From positions 1 to 46,126 of the IMG/VR virus record IMGVR_UViG_3300035670_000375: a stretch of DNA of 46,126 nucleotides; one strand, given 5' to 3'. Below, piece by piece: positions 8,634-16,867 of the stretch; the stretch's first letter is position 1, and each line of letters opens with the position of its first letter. The position numbers and the translations under genes are program-made. The stretch comes from a virus. The notes under the pieces were generated by a model that was not told where the DNA came from, did no database searches, and worked only from the letters and a program-made list of their open reading frames with translations.

Positions 8634-9034
8634 GTAAATGTTGCACTCGTTGTAAAGAAGAAAAACCTTTAAACAACGAACATTTTCCACCACATAACAA
8701 AACTAAATCTGGATTTGACAGTTGGTGTCGTGTTTGTAGAAATAGCTATAAAAGAGACAAACTAGAAAAAAGATATTCTGACATGATATCAGAAGAGCAT
8801 TTAAAAGCAATTCGTGAAGAAGTGAAAGAGTGTGTTATTTGTGGCTCTACAGAAAAATTGGTTGTGGACCATGACCATAAAACAAATAAAATTCGTGGTA
8901 TGCTTTGTAATCATTGTAATAGGGGTTTAGGACATTTTAGAGATGATCCGATGCTTTTGGAATTTGCAGCACAATATCTTTATGCAAGTGCTGATACAAT
9001 TGAATGGGAAAATTATTTGAAAGAAAACGCATAA
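8621..9034 (+). CDS. Endonuclease VII-like HNH nuclease, likely a mobile gene
   Basis: A 137-residue recombination endonuclease VII-type protein. CTRC and CRVC pairs at the N-terminus form a zinc-ribbon, then CVICG...LVVDHDHKTNKIRGMLCNHCNRGLG gives the His-Asp-His core and zinc Cys residues of the Endo VII/HNH family. It is wedged between two virion-protein genes, overlapping the first by 13 bases and ending directly against the next ATG. This is the usual behaviour of free-standing homing nucleases. A genuine Holliday-junction resolvase role is possible, but the insertion context argues for a selfish gene. Confidence 0.8.
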   Translation: MELLSKCCTRCKEEKPLNNEHFPPHNKTKSGFDSWCRVCRNSYKRDKLEKRYSDMISEEHLKAIREEVKECVICGSTEKLVVDHDHKTNKIRGMLCNHCNRGLGHFRDDPMLLEFAAQYLYASADTIEWENYLKENA

Positions 9035-10342
9035 ATGGCACAGTTTAGGACCGATCTAAACAAGATAGATTCAGGACAAGTATTCACTCGGTATGAAGTG
9101 AATATGTTGTCTGATCGTCTTACACCATCTGGTACAATGACAGATGCGTTCGGTCGCTTACGTGTTGTTCAACCATTTACACTTTTTGATAGTACGCATA
9201 GATTCTCAGATAATGGTTTATGGACTACATCAAATACAGCAAGTAATAGTTCATATACATTTGTAGAAAATCAAAGCACAGTTGCTATGACTGTAGGCAC
9301 AACTGCAAATGCTGAAGTTCTTCGTGAAACCACTAAAATATTTTCATATCAACCAGGCAAATCATTGTTGATTATGAATACATTTGCGATGGAACCAAAA
9401 GCAAATGTTCGTCAAAGAGTTGGTTACTTCGGTGAAAGCAATGGTGTTTATTTTGAAAACGATAGCAATACAAATTATCTTGTAGTAAGAACAAACACAT
9501 CAAGCACAGTAACAGAAACAAGAGTAGCGCAGTCCGATTGGAATGTTGACAAGTTTGATGGCACAGGTTACTCAGCGCAAATTGGTGGTACTGAACATGC
9601 TGGCGGATTAGATGTGAGCAAAACGAATATTTTTTGGATGGACATTGAATGGTTGGGCGTCGGCGATGTTCGTTGTGGATTTGTTGTTGATGGTAGATTT
9701 ATACCTGCACACATATTTCATAACGACAATAGAAACACAGTGCCATATATGACTACGGCAAACTTGCCACTAAGATTAGAAATAAAAAACACAGACATAA
9801 CTGCAAGTAATACAACTCTAAGACAGATTTGTTCTTCTGTTGCATCAGAGGGCGGTTATGAATTATATGGTACACAACAAGCGATTGGAACAGCAATTAC
9901 TACTCCAGTAGACTTACCGACAGCAGGAACATATTATCCGGTTATTTCAATAAGATTGAAGCAGAATCGTTTAGATGCAATTGTTATTCTAACTGCACTA
10001 TCAATTTTAGGTATTTCAAACGCATATTATAATTGGCAAGTAAGAGCAAATGCAAACACAGCTGGCGGCGGAACATGGGTGTCTGCTGGAGATAACTCTG
10101 CTGTAGAATATAAACTAGACGGTGGTTCAGTTACGGGCGGCAGAGTATTAGCGTCTGGTTACACTGGCGCAACGAATCAAGCATCAGGACCGATTGATAT
10201 TTTAAAAGAAGCACTATTCAAATTCCAGTTAGAACGAGATGGTCTAACAAAAACGCCATATGAACTAACTCTTGTTGCAGCAGCAAGTTTCAATGGCGCC
10301 GACATATATGGTTCTATGGACTGGGAAGAAATCACAAGATAA
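9035..10342 (+). CDS. Putative virion structural protein
   Basis: A 435-residue Ser/Thr/Asn-rich protein without signal peptide, of the composition seen in fibre or head-decoration proteins. It has long beta-rich stretches (DAFGRLRVVQPFTLFDSTHRF, FSYQPGKSLLIMNTF, GVGDVRCGFVVDGRF) and a Gly/Thr-rich C-terminal half. I recognise the general type from marine T4-like phages but not the exact position in the particle. The start codon immediately follows the nuclease stop codon with no clear RBS, consistent with the upstream leader having been displaced by insertion of that nuclease gene. Confidence 0.6.
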   Translation: MAQFRTDLNKIDSGQVFTRYEVNMLSDRLTPSGTMTDAFGRLRVVQPFTLFDSTHRFSDNGLWTTSNTASNSSYTFVENQSTVAMTVGTTANAEVLRETTKIFSYQPGKSLLIMNTFAMEPKANVRQRVGYFGESNGVYFENDSNTNYLVVRTNTSSTVTETRVAQSDWNVDKFDGTGYSAQIGGTEHAGGLDVSKTNIFWMDIEWLGVGDVRCGFVVDGRFIPAHIFHNDNRNTVPYMTTANLPLRLEIKNTDITASNTTLRQICSSVASEGGYELYGTQQAIGTAITTPVDLPTAGTYYPVISIRLKQNRLDAIVILTALSILGISNAYYNWQVRANANTAGGGTWVSAGDNSAVEYKLDGGSVTGGRVLASGYTGATNQASGPIDILKEALFKFQLERDGLTKTPYELTLVAAASFNGADIYGSMDWEEITR

Positions 10343-10364
10343 CAAAAACTAATAGGAGATTCAA

Positions 10365-11372
10365 ATGTCAATTTTTAACGACAAAGCACTGAAAGGTGTA
10401 GCAGAAGCAGCAGCAAAGATTATGGATGAGCAGTTGAAAGGTAATCAGCATAAGATTGATGCCAACAAAAATGGCAAAGTTGATGCTCATGACTTTAAAC
10501 TTCTACGTGCTAAGAACGGCATGAAAGAAGAAACTGAACAAGTTGAAGAAGGATTTGGCAACCTAGTTAAGGGTGTAAAGCGTGTAATGGCAGGTAAAAA
10601 GAATCCAAGTGATGTTAGAGATACACATCTAGCTAAGTCTACATTCAGCAACGACCCAAAAGTTAAAGAGCGTGAAGGTCGTCGTTATGATAAAGTGCAA
10701 AGTGTTTTGAATAAAGAAGAGACCGAATTGGATGAAGCATTTCCAACGGTAGCAGATGCAAAGAAACGTATGGACGCTGGCAAAACAACAACAGGTTCAG
10801 TAACAAAGACTGCTACGGGTCTTGTTCATAAGCGTGATTACAAAGATGATGACAGCGCAGAAGATACACAAAAGAAGTCTACGGGTTATGGCGCTCGTCA
10901 AAACTACAAGCGTTCAACACGTGTAAATGAACAACTATCATTCACAGAAATGCTTGAACTATACAATGAACATGGTCTAAAAGTTTTAGCACCAATTGAA
11001 ACTGAAGAGATGGAAATTGACGGTACAACAATTGAAGTGATTGATGGTGATAAAGTAAACGGTTACGTTGAAACTACTGTTGAAGAAGAAGTAACCAACG
11101 ATGAATTCACAAAAGAATTCAAAGATCAGCAAGCAAGCTTTGAAGGTAAAAAGAAACAACCTAAAGTTGCTGCTGGCAAAACAATGGGTGTAAAAACTAT
11201 GCCAGAAGAAGTTGAACTTGATGAACGTACACTGACAAAAGATGAAGCAGGAAAGAAAGAAGACTATGTAAAAGGTATGAAGAAGAAACTTTCTGGTTTC
11301 AAAGAGCGTTATGGTGAACGTGCAAAAGAAGTTATGTATGCAACGGCTACCAAAATGGCAAAGAAGGACTAA
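10365..11372 (+). CDS. Acidic-motif virion protein with an EF-hand/dockerin-type loop
   Basis: A 335-residue, highly charged protein behind a good TAGGAG site. Residues 32-43 form a canonical 12-residue calcium loop (Asp32, Asn34, Asn36, Lys38, Asp40, Asp43). At least five acidic motif copies follow, such as KEETEQVEEG, KEETELDEA and PEEVELDER, separating short globular segments. The C-terminus (GERAKEVMYATATKMAKK) is a repeat-type module I associate with marine phage structural proteins. The architecture resembles a chain of small domains joined by processing-site-like linkers. A role as internal head protein or prohead scaffold component is inferred. Confidence 0.6.
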   Translation: MSIFNDKALKGVAEAAAKIMDEQLKGNQHKIDANKNGKVDAHDFKLLRAKNGMKEETEQVEEGFGNLVKGVKRVMAGKKNPSDVRDTHLAKSTFSNDPKVKEREGRRYDKVQSVLNKEETELDEAFPTVADAKKRMDAGKTTTGSVTKTATGLVHKRDYKDDDSAEDTQKKSTGYGARQNYKRSTRVNEQLSFTEMLELYNEHGLKVLAPIETEEMEIDGTTIEVIDGDKVNGYVETTVEEEVTNDEFTKEFKDQQASFEGKKKQPKVAAGKTMGVKTMPEEVELDERTLTKDEAGKKEDYVKGMKKKLSGFKERYGERAKEVMYATATKMAKKD

Positions 11373-11374
11373 TT

Positions 11375-13048
11375 ATGCCTGGCAAAATCAAAGTCAATTT
11401 CAAAATGCCGCCCGAAACGGCGGCTGAGAAATTATATCGCAAGCATCAAGAGTTACGTAAGAAATCTGGATTACCTGATCCAGAGCATTATAAAAAACTT
11501 GCTGCACAAAAGCAGAAAGAGATTGATGATCTAAGAAAAGAAGATGTTGAGATGCTTGATGAGATGCCAGAATCAAGTATGAAAACACGTGACGTTCATG
11601 CACACCTAAAAAAAGCTGGTTGGGCATTGAAACGTACTGGTGGTGGTCACGATGTTTACGCACATCCAAAATCAAAAGAACACATTGCTGTTCCTCGTCA
11701 TAAACAATTGAAAGCACCACTCATTCGTGGTATTCTCAAAGCTTCTAAAGTTTCTGAAGAAGCTGAGATTGATGAGCAATTACAACAGAAAGGAAAATTT
11801 GTGTCTGGTCCAGTCAAAAAACCATATAAATCTCCTACGGTAGTAACACCGATAAGAGAAGCAAAAGATCCACGTGAGTATGATTACGAAGGTGATATGG
11901 CAATGTCACAACTTCGTTCACTTGTTTTCAATGCTGAAGACATGATGGACATGATGGACGAGAACACCAATCTACCAGAGTGGGTACAATCAAAAGTTAC
12001 ACTTGCTGAAGATTATATTTCAACAGCAGCAAACTATCTACGTGGTGAGTTGACTGAAGAAGTTAAGCGATATGTTCCTTCTCCACATGGCACACCTGTT
12101 CCTAAGAAACCAAAAAGTGAGTATGAGAATAAGGTTGTCAAGTATTTGAAGAAAAAATACAACAAAGAAGAGGTTGAACTTGATGAGGGCATGCAACAAA
12201 CTCTTAGAAAAGTTGTTCCTGGTTATGCCAAGAAACAAATAAACGATAAAATGGATGCTGGAAAATTCGGCAAAACAGATGCCGACAAAGACGCAAATTA
12301 CTATCGTTATAAAAAAATTATGGATAAAGTAAAGAAAGAAGAACTTGAACTTCAAGAGGGTCGTCCATCACAACGCCATCCATTAGAGGGTCATGAGTAT
12401 CACAAAAAGTCTAATGAAGAATTGATTGGTATTGCTAAAGATGCACACAAAGCAGCCGAAGCAATGAAGAGTCACAATACACAAGCAGAAAACAAATATC
12501 GTGATCAAGCAAATGATTCTGCAACGGTGCGTTACTTCCGTCAAAAGAGTGGTATGCCTGACTGGTATAAAAAGAAATATGGTCATGTCAAAGAAGAAAC
12601 CGAGATTCAAGAATCTGATGCAGCTTGGGCAGCTTCTCAAGAAAAGCATAAAGAAAAAAAGTTGACACCCAACGATCAAGATAAACTTGGACAAGTCCGT
12701 GCTTTAATGGCTAGAGAAAAAGAAGCTAAAGCAAAGATGAAGAAAGAAGAAGTTGAGCTTGAAGAAGAAAACAAGCCAACAAATCCAGAACTTTGGTCTA
12801 AAGCAAAGTCACTAGCTAAATCCAAGTTTGATGTATATCCATCAGCATATGCAAATGGCTGGGCAGCTAAATGGTACAAATCTAAAGGAGGTGGATGGAA
12901 GTCTGTTTCTGAGGAAACTGAGAAGCCAGAATCACGCAAAGCAAGAATCGTGAGAGACCTCGTGAAAGATAAAAAGAATGCACAAGAAGAGACATCGGAC
13001 AAGTTTCAAAAAGATCCCGAAATCTCAAGTGAAATTCAAAAGAACTAA
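11375..13048 (+). CDS. Acidic-motif virion protein carrying an embedded HicA-like domain
   Basis: A 557-residue chain of small modules separated by acidic motifs (KEDVEMLDEM, SEEAEIDEQ, KEEVELDEG, KEELELQEG, KEETEIQES, KEEVELEEE). Residues about 69-126 match the HicA mRNA-interferase fold: HLKKAGW, then GGGHDVY with the candidate catalytic His92, IAVPRHKQLK and IRGILKAS. Other segments (AMSQLRSLVFNAEDMMDMM, FDVYPSAYANGWAAKWYK) are modules known from marine phage structural proteins. No HicB-like antitoxin lies next to it. It starts 2 bases after the previous stop. I infer a packaged multidomain protein that prohead proteolysis could release as pieces. Confidence 0.6.
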   Translation: MPGKIKVNFKMPPETAAEKLYRKHQELRKKSGLPDPEHYKKLAAQKQKEIDDLRKEDVEMLDEMPESSMKTRDVHAHLKKAGWALKRTGGGHDVYAHPKSKEHIAVPRHKQLKAPLIRGILKASKVSEEAEIDEQLQQKGKFVSGPVKKPYKSPTVVTPIREAKDPREYDYEGDMAMSQLRSLVFNAEDMMDMMDENTNLPEWVQSKVTLAEDYISTAANYLRGELTEEVKRYVPSPHGTPVPKKPKSEYENKVVKYLKKKYNKEEVELDEGMQQTLRKVVPGYAKKQINDKMDAGKFGKTDADKDANYYRYKKIMDKVKKEELELQEGRPSQRHPLEGHEYHKKSNEELIGIAKDAHKAAEAMKSHNTQAENKYRDQANDSATVRYFRQKSGMPDWYKKKYGHVKEETEIQESDAAWAASQEKHKEKKLTPNDQDKLGQVRALMAREKEAKAKMKKEEVELEEENKPTNPELWSKAKSLAKSKFDVYPSAYANGWAAKWYKSKGGGWKSVSEETEKPESRKARIVRDLVKDKKNAQEETSDKFQKDPEISSEIQKN

Positions 13049-13051
13049 TAA

Positions 13052-13059
13052 CATAAATA
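13052..13059 (+). promoter_or_regulatory. Late-promoter-like octamer CATAAATA
   Basis: It differs from the T4 late consensus TATAAATA at one base. It lies in the 41-base gap between two virion-protein genes, 30 bases before the next ATG and its TAGGAG ribosome site, as expected for a late promoter. Confidence 0.45.
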
Positions 13060-13089
13060 AACAATCAAATAGATTTATAGGAGAAAAAC

Positions 13090-13668
13090 ATGTCACTTTG
13101 GGGAAATGTAGATGCATCTAACAATGCTCCAAACTTTTCAGGTCTAACTGGCTACGACACATCAACTACTGGCGAAAGCTTGGCTAACTCACAGCCATCT
13201 TCAGTATTTGGTAACACATACATGAGCGCCACAAGAACTAATGTTGAGTTTGGCGTATTCGGTATTGATACAACAGAAGAAGGACTCATCACTGATGGTA
13301 CACCAACACACGCTGGTTGGGTAGCACGTACTAAAGGTTCAGGTCCTGTTGTAACAGTTACAGCAAACACAGACGCAGTTGGTCCAGCAGCATCAGCATG
13401 TACATACACACTTGTACTGTCTGGTGGTGGTACGAACAACACTTCAGCACAAGTTTCTGTAACAACTGCTGCTACTGGTAGAATTACAACAATTAGCGTA
13501 ACAGATGGTGGATTGTACACTGGTACACCAACAGCAAACACATTTGGTAACACAGCATTTACTTTCACAATGGGTGGTCGTAATGGTCGTACCACATTTG
13601 AAACGCTGGTTGCTATGGGTTCAATGACTGGTGATGCATCTGATGACGCAATTGCACCTGACGCTTAA
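13090..13668 (+). CDS. Putative virion structural protein (beta-rich, Gly/Thr-rich)
   Basis: A 192-residue protein starting MSLWGNVDASNNAPNFSG, a start style common in small T4-like marine phage structural proteins. The middle is rich in Thr, Ala, Val and Gly (VVTVTANTDAVGPAAS, then alternating beta-strand patterns) and ends GGRNGRTTFETLVAMG. There are no Cys-rich or enzymatic motifs. It has its own TAGGAG site and late-promoter-like octamer and is followed by a strong hairpin, so it probably forms a separately controlled late unit. A decoration or sheath-associated role is a guess. Confidence 0.6.
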   Translation: MSLWGNVDASNNAPNFSGLTGYDTSTTGESLANSQPSSVFGNTYMSATRTNVEFGVFGIDTTEEGLITDGTPTHAGWVARTKGSGPVVTVTANTDAVGPAASACTYTLVLSGGGTNNTSAQVSVTTAATGRITTISVTDGGLYTGTPTANTFGNTAFTFTMGGRNGRTTFETLVAMGSMTGDASDDAIAPDA

Positions 13669-13677
13669 ATGAAAGTA

Positions 13678-13699
13678 GCGGCTAACTTCGGTTAGCCGC
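13678..13699 (+). terminator. UUCG-tetraloop hairpin, probable terminator
   Basis: A perfect 9-bp stem (GCGGCTAAC/GTTAGCCGC) closed by a C(UUCG)G tetraloop, an unusually stable RNA hairpin, lies 9 bases after the structural gene stop. The following TTTATTAT is only a weak U-tract. The next start codon is 7 bases beyond the stem, so the hairpin may also protect the upstream message end or affect downstream initiation. Confidence 0.75.
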
Positions 13700-13706
13700 A
13701 TTTATT

Positions 13707-14099
13707 ATGTCATTTGAAAATATAACAGAAGATAATTTTTTATTATACGCAGCAAAGGCTTATGATAAGCCAAACTGTATCATGAGTGAGTTTAGTGAAG
13801 ATATGAAAAAGCTAAACTACCTCAAGAGATTATTTCACCGTTACCGAAAACGTGGTGAAATAAAAGAGAGATTAATATTAAATCATATTGTGATACTTAA
13901 CAATCTATTTGGACCAGAAGCAACCAGTAGATTGTTATTTTTTAGTATGAATGAGCAAGACTATTCAGCACTAAAAACTTTCTTATTGTTTTTAAATATT
14001 ATGCCCAATAGAATACGAGGCATAAATGGAAAAGATATCATCTCATCAAATATTTTGATTGATATGCAGGTAGCAGACAACCTAAGAAATCTAAAATGA
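13707..14099 (+). CDS. Conserved T4-like phage protein of unknown function
   Basis: A 130-residue, mostly helical soluble protein (MKKLNYLKRLFHRYRKRG, then ERLILNHIVILNNLFGPEATSRLLFF). I recognise this pattern as a small conserved protein in cyanophages and relatives (possibly DUF7207), with no assigned activity. It starts 7 bases after the UUCG hairpin with no clear Shine-Dalgarno sequence. It overlaps the following gene by ATGA, tying it to the small Cys-containing protein there. Confidence 0.6.
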   Translation: MSFENITEDNFLLYAAKAYDKPNCIMSEFSEDMKKLNYLKRLFHRYRKRGEIKERLILNHIVILNNLFGPEATSRLLFFSMNEQDYSALKTFLLFLNIMPNRIRGINGKDIISSNILIDMQVADNLRNLK

Positions 14100-14344
14100 A
14101 CAACGAATCTAAATATTGTCCAGCTTGTAGAAAGATGGAAAAACGTAATGAGTGTGGTTTTGGACCAGAGTATTGGGACAAATACGCAAAGAGTGTTAAA
14201 GAAGAAGATGCACCAGTAAACGCTGTCGGTGGTGGTGCCGTAGCAGGATTAGGCGTTGGTCCACAGGGTGAACCGGGTGTGAAGAAACGCAAGACTGCAA
14301 CATTCATCTCTTTTATAAAGAGAAAGTCAAATGTGGCTTCTTAG
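14096..14344 (+). CDS. Small CxxC protein with Gly-rich virion-type motif
   Basis: An 82-residue protein. The N-terminus has CPACRKMEKRNECGFG, a possible half zinc-ribbon. Residues about 40-62 carry APVNAVGGGAVAGLGVGPQG, a Gly-rich motif found in many T4-like phage structural proteins, followed by a basic tail. Function unknown; a virion-linked role is suggested by the motif and by being placed between structural and lysis genes. It overlaps the spanin-like gene by 14 bases. Confidence 0.6.
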   Translation: MNNESKYCPACRKMEKRNECGFGPEYWDKYAKSVKEEDAPVNAVGGGAVAGLGVGPQGEPGVKKRKTATFISFIKRKSNVAS

Positions 14345-14846
14345 TTTTTTACCAACAGGATTTCTAGAATTCATCATCAACGCTACACTTATCGGTAGCG
14401 TTACTGGTATTCTACTAGGATTTTTTGGTAGCAAATTACCAGTTGTTGGTACACATGCAACTATCATCAAATACGTTTCTATTGCTCTATTCTGCGTTGG
14501 TCTATACTGGAAAGGTGGCTTCAGTGTAGAAAAAGAATGGCGTGAAAGAGTAGAAGCAATGGAAATTAAAGTAAAGCAAGCAGAAGCACAAGCAAAAGAA
14601 GCAAACGAACATATTGAAACAAGAGTCGTTGAGAAAACAAAAGTTGTTCGTGAAAAAGGAAAAATACAGATTGAATATATCAATCGGTTAGTTGAAGGTA
14701 AAACTGTTGAGATTGTAAAAGATATGAGCGTAGAAGAAAGAGCAGTGTTTGAAAAGAAACAAAAAGAATTACAAGATGCTCTGAAGAATTGTCCTGTGCC
14801 TAGAATCATCATTGAAGAACATAACAAAGCGGCAGAGATAAAATGA
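14331..14846 (+). CDS. Inner-membrane spanin-like protein (Rz analogue)
   Basis: A 171-residue protein with two predicted N-terminal membrane helices (about residues 10-32 and 40-62). A long Glu/Lys/Ala coiled coil follows (residues about 65-150), ending NCPVPRIIIEEHNK. This is the architecture of an i-spanin, which spans the periplasm and fuses the membranes in the last lysis step. The next gene, overlapping by ATGA, encodes a small lipoprotein, the expected o-spanin partner. Classical Rz has one membrane helix, so the two-helix N-terminus is somewhat unusual. Confidence 0.65.
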   Translation: MWLLSFLPTGFLEFIINATLIGSVTGILLGFFGSKLPVVGTHATIIKYVSIALFCVGLYWKGGFSVEKEWRERVEAMEIKVKQAEAQAKEANEHIETRVVEKTKVVREKGKIQIEYINRLVEGKTVEIVKDMSVEERAVFEKKQKELQDALKNCPVPRIIIEEHNKAAEIK

Positions 14847-15109
14847 AACTATATGCACTTTTATTGATTGCGCTATTATCTGGTTGTTCAACCACAGTGC
14901 CTGTAGTTGCAAAGTTTCCTGATGCACCTAAATCTTTGACTGAAAAATGTTCGTCTTTGAAAAAGATTGAAGCTGAACCAGCAACTATTGTAGATTTTCA
15001 TAAAACTGTAGTTGAAAATTACACACTGTATCATGAGTGTGCTATTAAAGTTGAAGAATGGAATGAGTGGCATGTGAGACAAAAGAAGATTTTTGAAAGT
15101 GTAAAATAA
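14843..15109 (+). CDS. Outer-membrane lipoprotein, o-spanin-like (Rz1 analogue)
   Basis: An 88-residue lipoprotein precursor. A hydrophobic signal (LYALLLIALLSGC) ends in a lipobox with Cys15 as the lipidation site. The mature 73 residues are polar and helical with two further Cys residues. It is coupled by ATGA to the coiled-coil membrane protein and followed by the endolysin, the standard order of a lysis block. I infer it pairs with the preceding protein to join outer and inner membranes at lysis. Confidence 0.7.
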   Translation: MKLYALLLIALLSGCSTTVPVVAKFPDAPKSLTEKCSSLKKIEAEPATIVDFHKTVVENYTLYHECAIKVEEWNEWHVRQKKIFESVK

Positions 15110-15121
15110 TAAAGGAAAAGT

Positions 15122-15739
15122 ATGGAACTGACAAAACAACAATTAAAAGAATTGCTTCCAAAAAATCCCTATGTTGACCAGTGGCATAAAGCATTAAGTC
15201 AATTACTGCCGGATTACGAAATCAATACACCACAAAGAATCGCAGCGTTCATTGCACAATGCGCTCACGAATCTGGTGGTTTTATTTTTCTCACAGAGAA
15301 TCTAAACTACAAAGCAGAAAGCCTAATGAAAGTATTTCCAAAATACTTCAAAGATATGGCTACTGCAAAAGCATACGAAAAGAAACCAGAAAAGATTGCA
15401 AACAAAATCTATGCTGATCGTATGGGTAACGGCAACGAAGCATCTGGCGATGGTTACAAATATCGTGGTCGTGGTCTAATTCAACTTACTGGTAAAACAA
15501 ATTATACATGGTTTGCTGCATCACTAGAAATTACACCAGAAGAAGCAGCAGAGTATACACAAACATTTGAAGGTGCTGCACAGTCAGCATGTTGGTTCTG
15601 GGAAACAAACAAACTGAATCAATTTGCAGACACGGGCGATATTCTTACAATGACAAAGAGAATCAATGGTGGCACGATAGGACTTGAAGATCGCAAAAAA
15701 CATTATGCACATGCTCTTCACGTTCTAGGAGTTCACTGA
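15122..15739 (+). CDS. Endolysin, glycoside hydrolase family 19
   Basis: A 205-residue GH19 (chitinase-like) lysozyme that cleaves peptidoglycan glycan strands. Key segments are IAQCAHESGGF (candidate catalytic Glu50), YRGRGLIQLTGKTNY in the middle and SACWFWETNKLN towards the C-terminus. There is no signal peptide, so export depends on a holin. It is a single-domain enzyme of usual phage length. RBS AAAGGAAA precedes the ATG. It sits between the spanin genes and several small membrane-protein genes. Confidence 0.92.
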   Translation: MELTKQQLKELLPKNPYVDQWHKALSQLLPDYEINTPQRIAAFIAQCAHESGGFIFLTENLNYKAESLMKVFPKYFKDMATAKAYEKKPEKIANKIYADRMGNGNEASGDGYKYRGRGLIQLTGKTNYTWFAASLEITPEEAAEYTQTFEGAAQSACWFWETNKLNQFADTGDILTMTKRINGGTIGLEDRKKHYAHALHVLGVH

Positions 15740-15969
15740 TGAAATATCTATCACTATTGGTAGTGTTTCTTCTAGCATCATGTGGAGAAAACTATCGTTA
15801 TCCGTGCCAAGACCCAGAGAACTGGGAAACAAAACAATGTAAAAAACCATATTGTAGTGCAAACGGAACTTGCCCTGAAGATTTGACACATTACGAGAAA
15901 AATAAAAACGGTCAACCTGTTCAGCCAATGCAATTACCACAAGTTCCAAGTAAAGGAGAATGCAAATGA
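15739..15969 (+). CDS. Small lipoprotein in the lysis block
   Basis: A 76-residue lipoprotein precursor. The signal LSLLVVFLLASC gives a lipobox with Cys15. The mature part has several Cys residues (PCQDPENW, KQCKKPYC, GTCPED) and a Pro/Gln-rich tail, so it may be disulphide-linked in the periplasm. It starts within the endolysin stop codon (TGATG). A second o-spanin-like or antiholin-like role is possible; sequence alone does not decide. Confidence 0.65.
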   Translation: MKYLSLLVVFLLASCGENYRYPCQDPENWETKQCKKPYCSANGTCPEDLTHYEKNKNGQPVQPMQLPQVPSKGECK

Positions 15970-16442
15970 TTAAAGATTTATGGGAAGGACCAAGATATAC
16001 AAACGATGAGTTGATGGCACGATTGAAGTTTTTCATTGGTGTTATTCTAGGACTTACTTTATTTGGTATTGTTTTTGTAGTATTGTATAGTCTTATTTTT
16101 GTTACTCAGCCAATGAATGGTATGAGTCCCGTTGATAATAAGTTTTTTGAGTTGATTATTCCGATCGCTACGTTCTTGACCGGTACACTATCGGGGATTA
16201 TGTTAGCAGGTGATGACAAAGAATTGAGAGCAAAAGCACTTGATGCTGCAAACAAACCTTACACACCACCGCCAGAACCATCATCAGTAGCAAAAGCATC
16301 GTCAGTGCCAGTTGGTACTGCGGGTGGTTTTATGACTACAACAGCATCATCTTTTGAACCAGTAGCATCATTTGTTGCAGCAGAAGTATCTGGCTTTGGT
16401 GGCAAACCAGCACCAGCACAACCACAACATCCAGAACTATGA
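15966..16442 (+). CDS. Two-helix membrane protein with Ala/Pro-rich tail
   Basis: A 158-residue protein with two hydrophobic segments (about residues 20-45 and 62-83) and a disordered Pro/Ala/Ser tail. I chose the second ATG because the GGAG site is 7 bases before it; the first ATG has only 1 base of spacing. The gene lies between a lipoprotein and another small two-helix protein. It may be a holin accessory or pinholin-like protein. No conserved catalytic residues are visible. Confidence 0.6.
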   Translation: MIKDLWEGPRYTNDELMARLKFFIGVILGLTLFGIVFVVLYSLIFVTQPMNGMSPVDNKFFELIIPIATFLTGTLSGIMLAGDDKELRAKALDAANKPYTPPPEPSSVAKASSVPVGTAGGFMTTTASSFEPVASFVAAEVSGFGGKPAPAQPQHPEL

Positions 16443-16669
16443 AAAACTTCATCGTAAAGATGTTGTCTGGTGAAGGTGAAGAAAATCCAAGCAGCAAGAG
16501 AACAATAACCTTTCTTGCTTTCTTGCTGCTTGCAACTGGTGTAATTGCTGAATTATTTTTTGAGAAAAAATTGAATCCACAAACACTTGATGTTATAATG
16601 TACATTGTGCTAGGTGGTTTGGGTTTTACTGCATCTGAAAAATTTACAAGTAAAAAGGAACAGTCATGA
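16439..16669 (+). CDS. Candidate holin (two transmembrane helices)
   Basis: A 76-residue protein. Following an N-terminal polar stretch (MLSGEGEENPSSKRT) are two membrane helices (TFLAFLLLATGVIAELFF and LDVIMYIVLGGLGF) joined by a short polar loop, then a basic tail. This is the size and topology of class II holins. Its place directly after endolysin and lipoprotein genes supports the call. Three neighbouring small membrane proteins are competing candidates, so which one triggers lysis is uncertain. Confidence 0.6.
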   Translation: MKNFIVKMLSGEGEENPSSKRTITFLAFLLLATGVIAELFFEKKLNPQTLDVIMYIVLGGLGFTASEKFTSKKEQS

Positions 16670-16866
16670 AAAAAGAAATCGCACTGGCATCAATGATCCT
16701 AGCACTACTTTTCGTACCGTTAGCAAATGGCGCATTTGCTGCTGAAGTAAAGAAAGTTTGCGTCAAAGAGTTTGACAACAAAACTAAAAAAGAAAAACAA
16801 GTGTGCAAAACTATCAAGGTCCACAAGAAGTTAGAAGGCACAAAGATTCCTGAAAAGAAGAAGTAA
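16666..16866 (+). CDS. Small exported Lys-rich protein
   Basis: A 66-residue precursor with a clear signal peptide (ALASMILALLFVPLANGAFA, cleavage likely after AFA). The mature product is about 40 residues, very basic, with two Cys (VCVKEF and QVCKTI). It would be periplasmic. It overlaps the holin-like gene by ATGA. A lysis accessory or envelope-binding peptide is possible; I do not recognise a family. Confidence 0.6.
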   Translation: MKKEIALASMILALLFVPLANGAFAAEVKKVCVKEFDNKTKKEKQVCKTIKVHKKLEGTKIPEKKK

Positions 16867-16867
16867 A

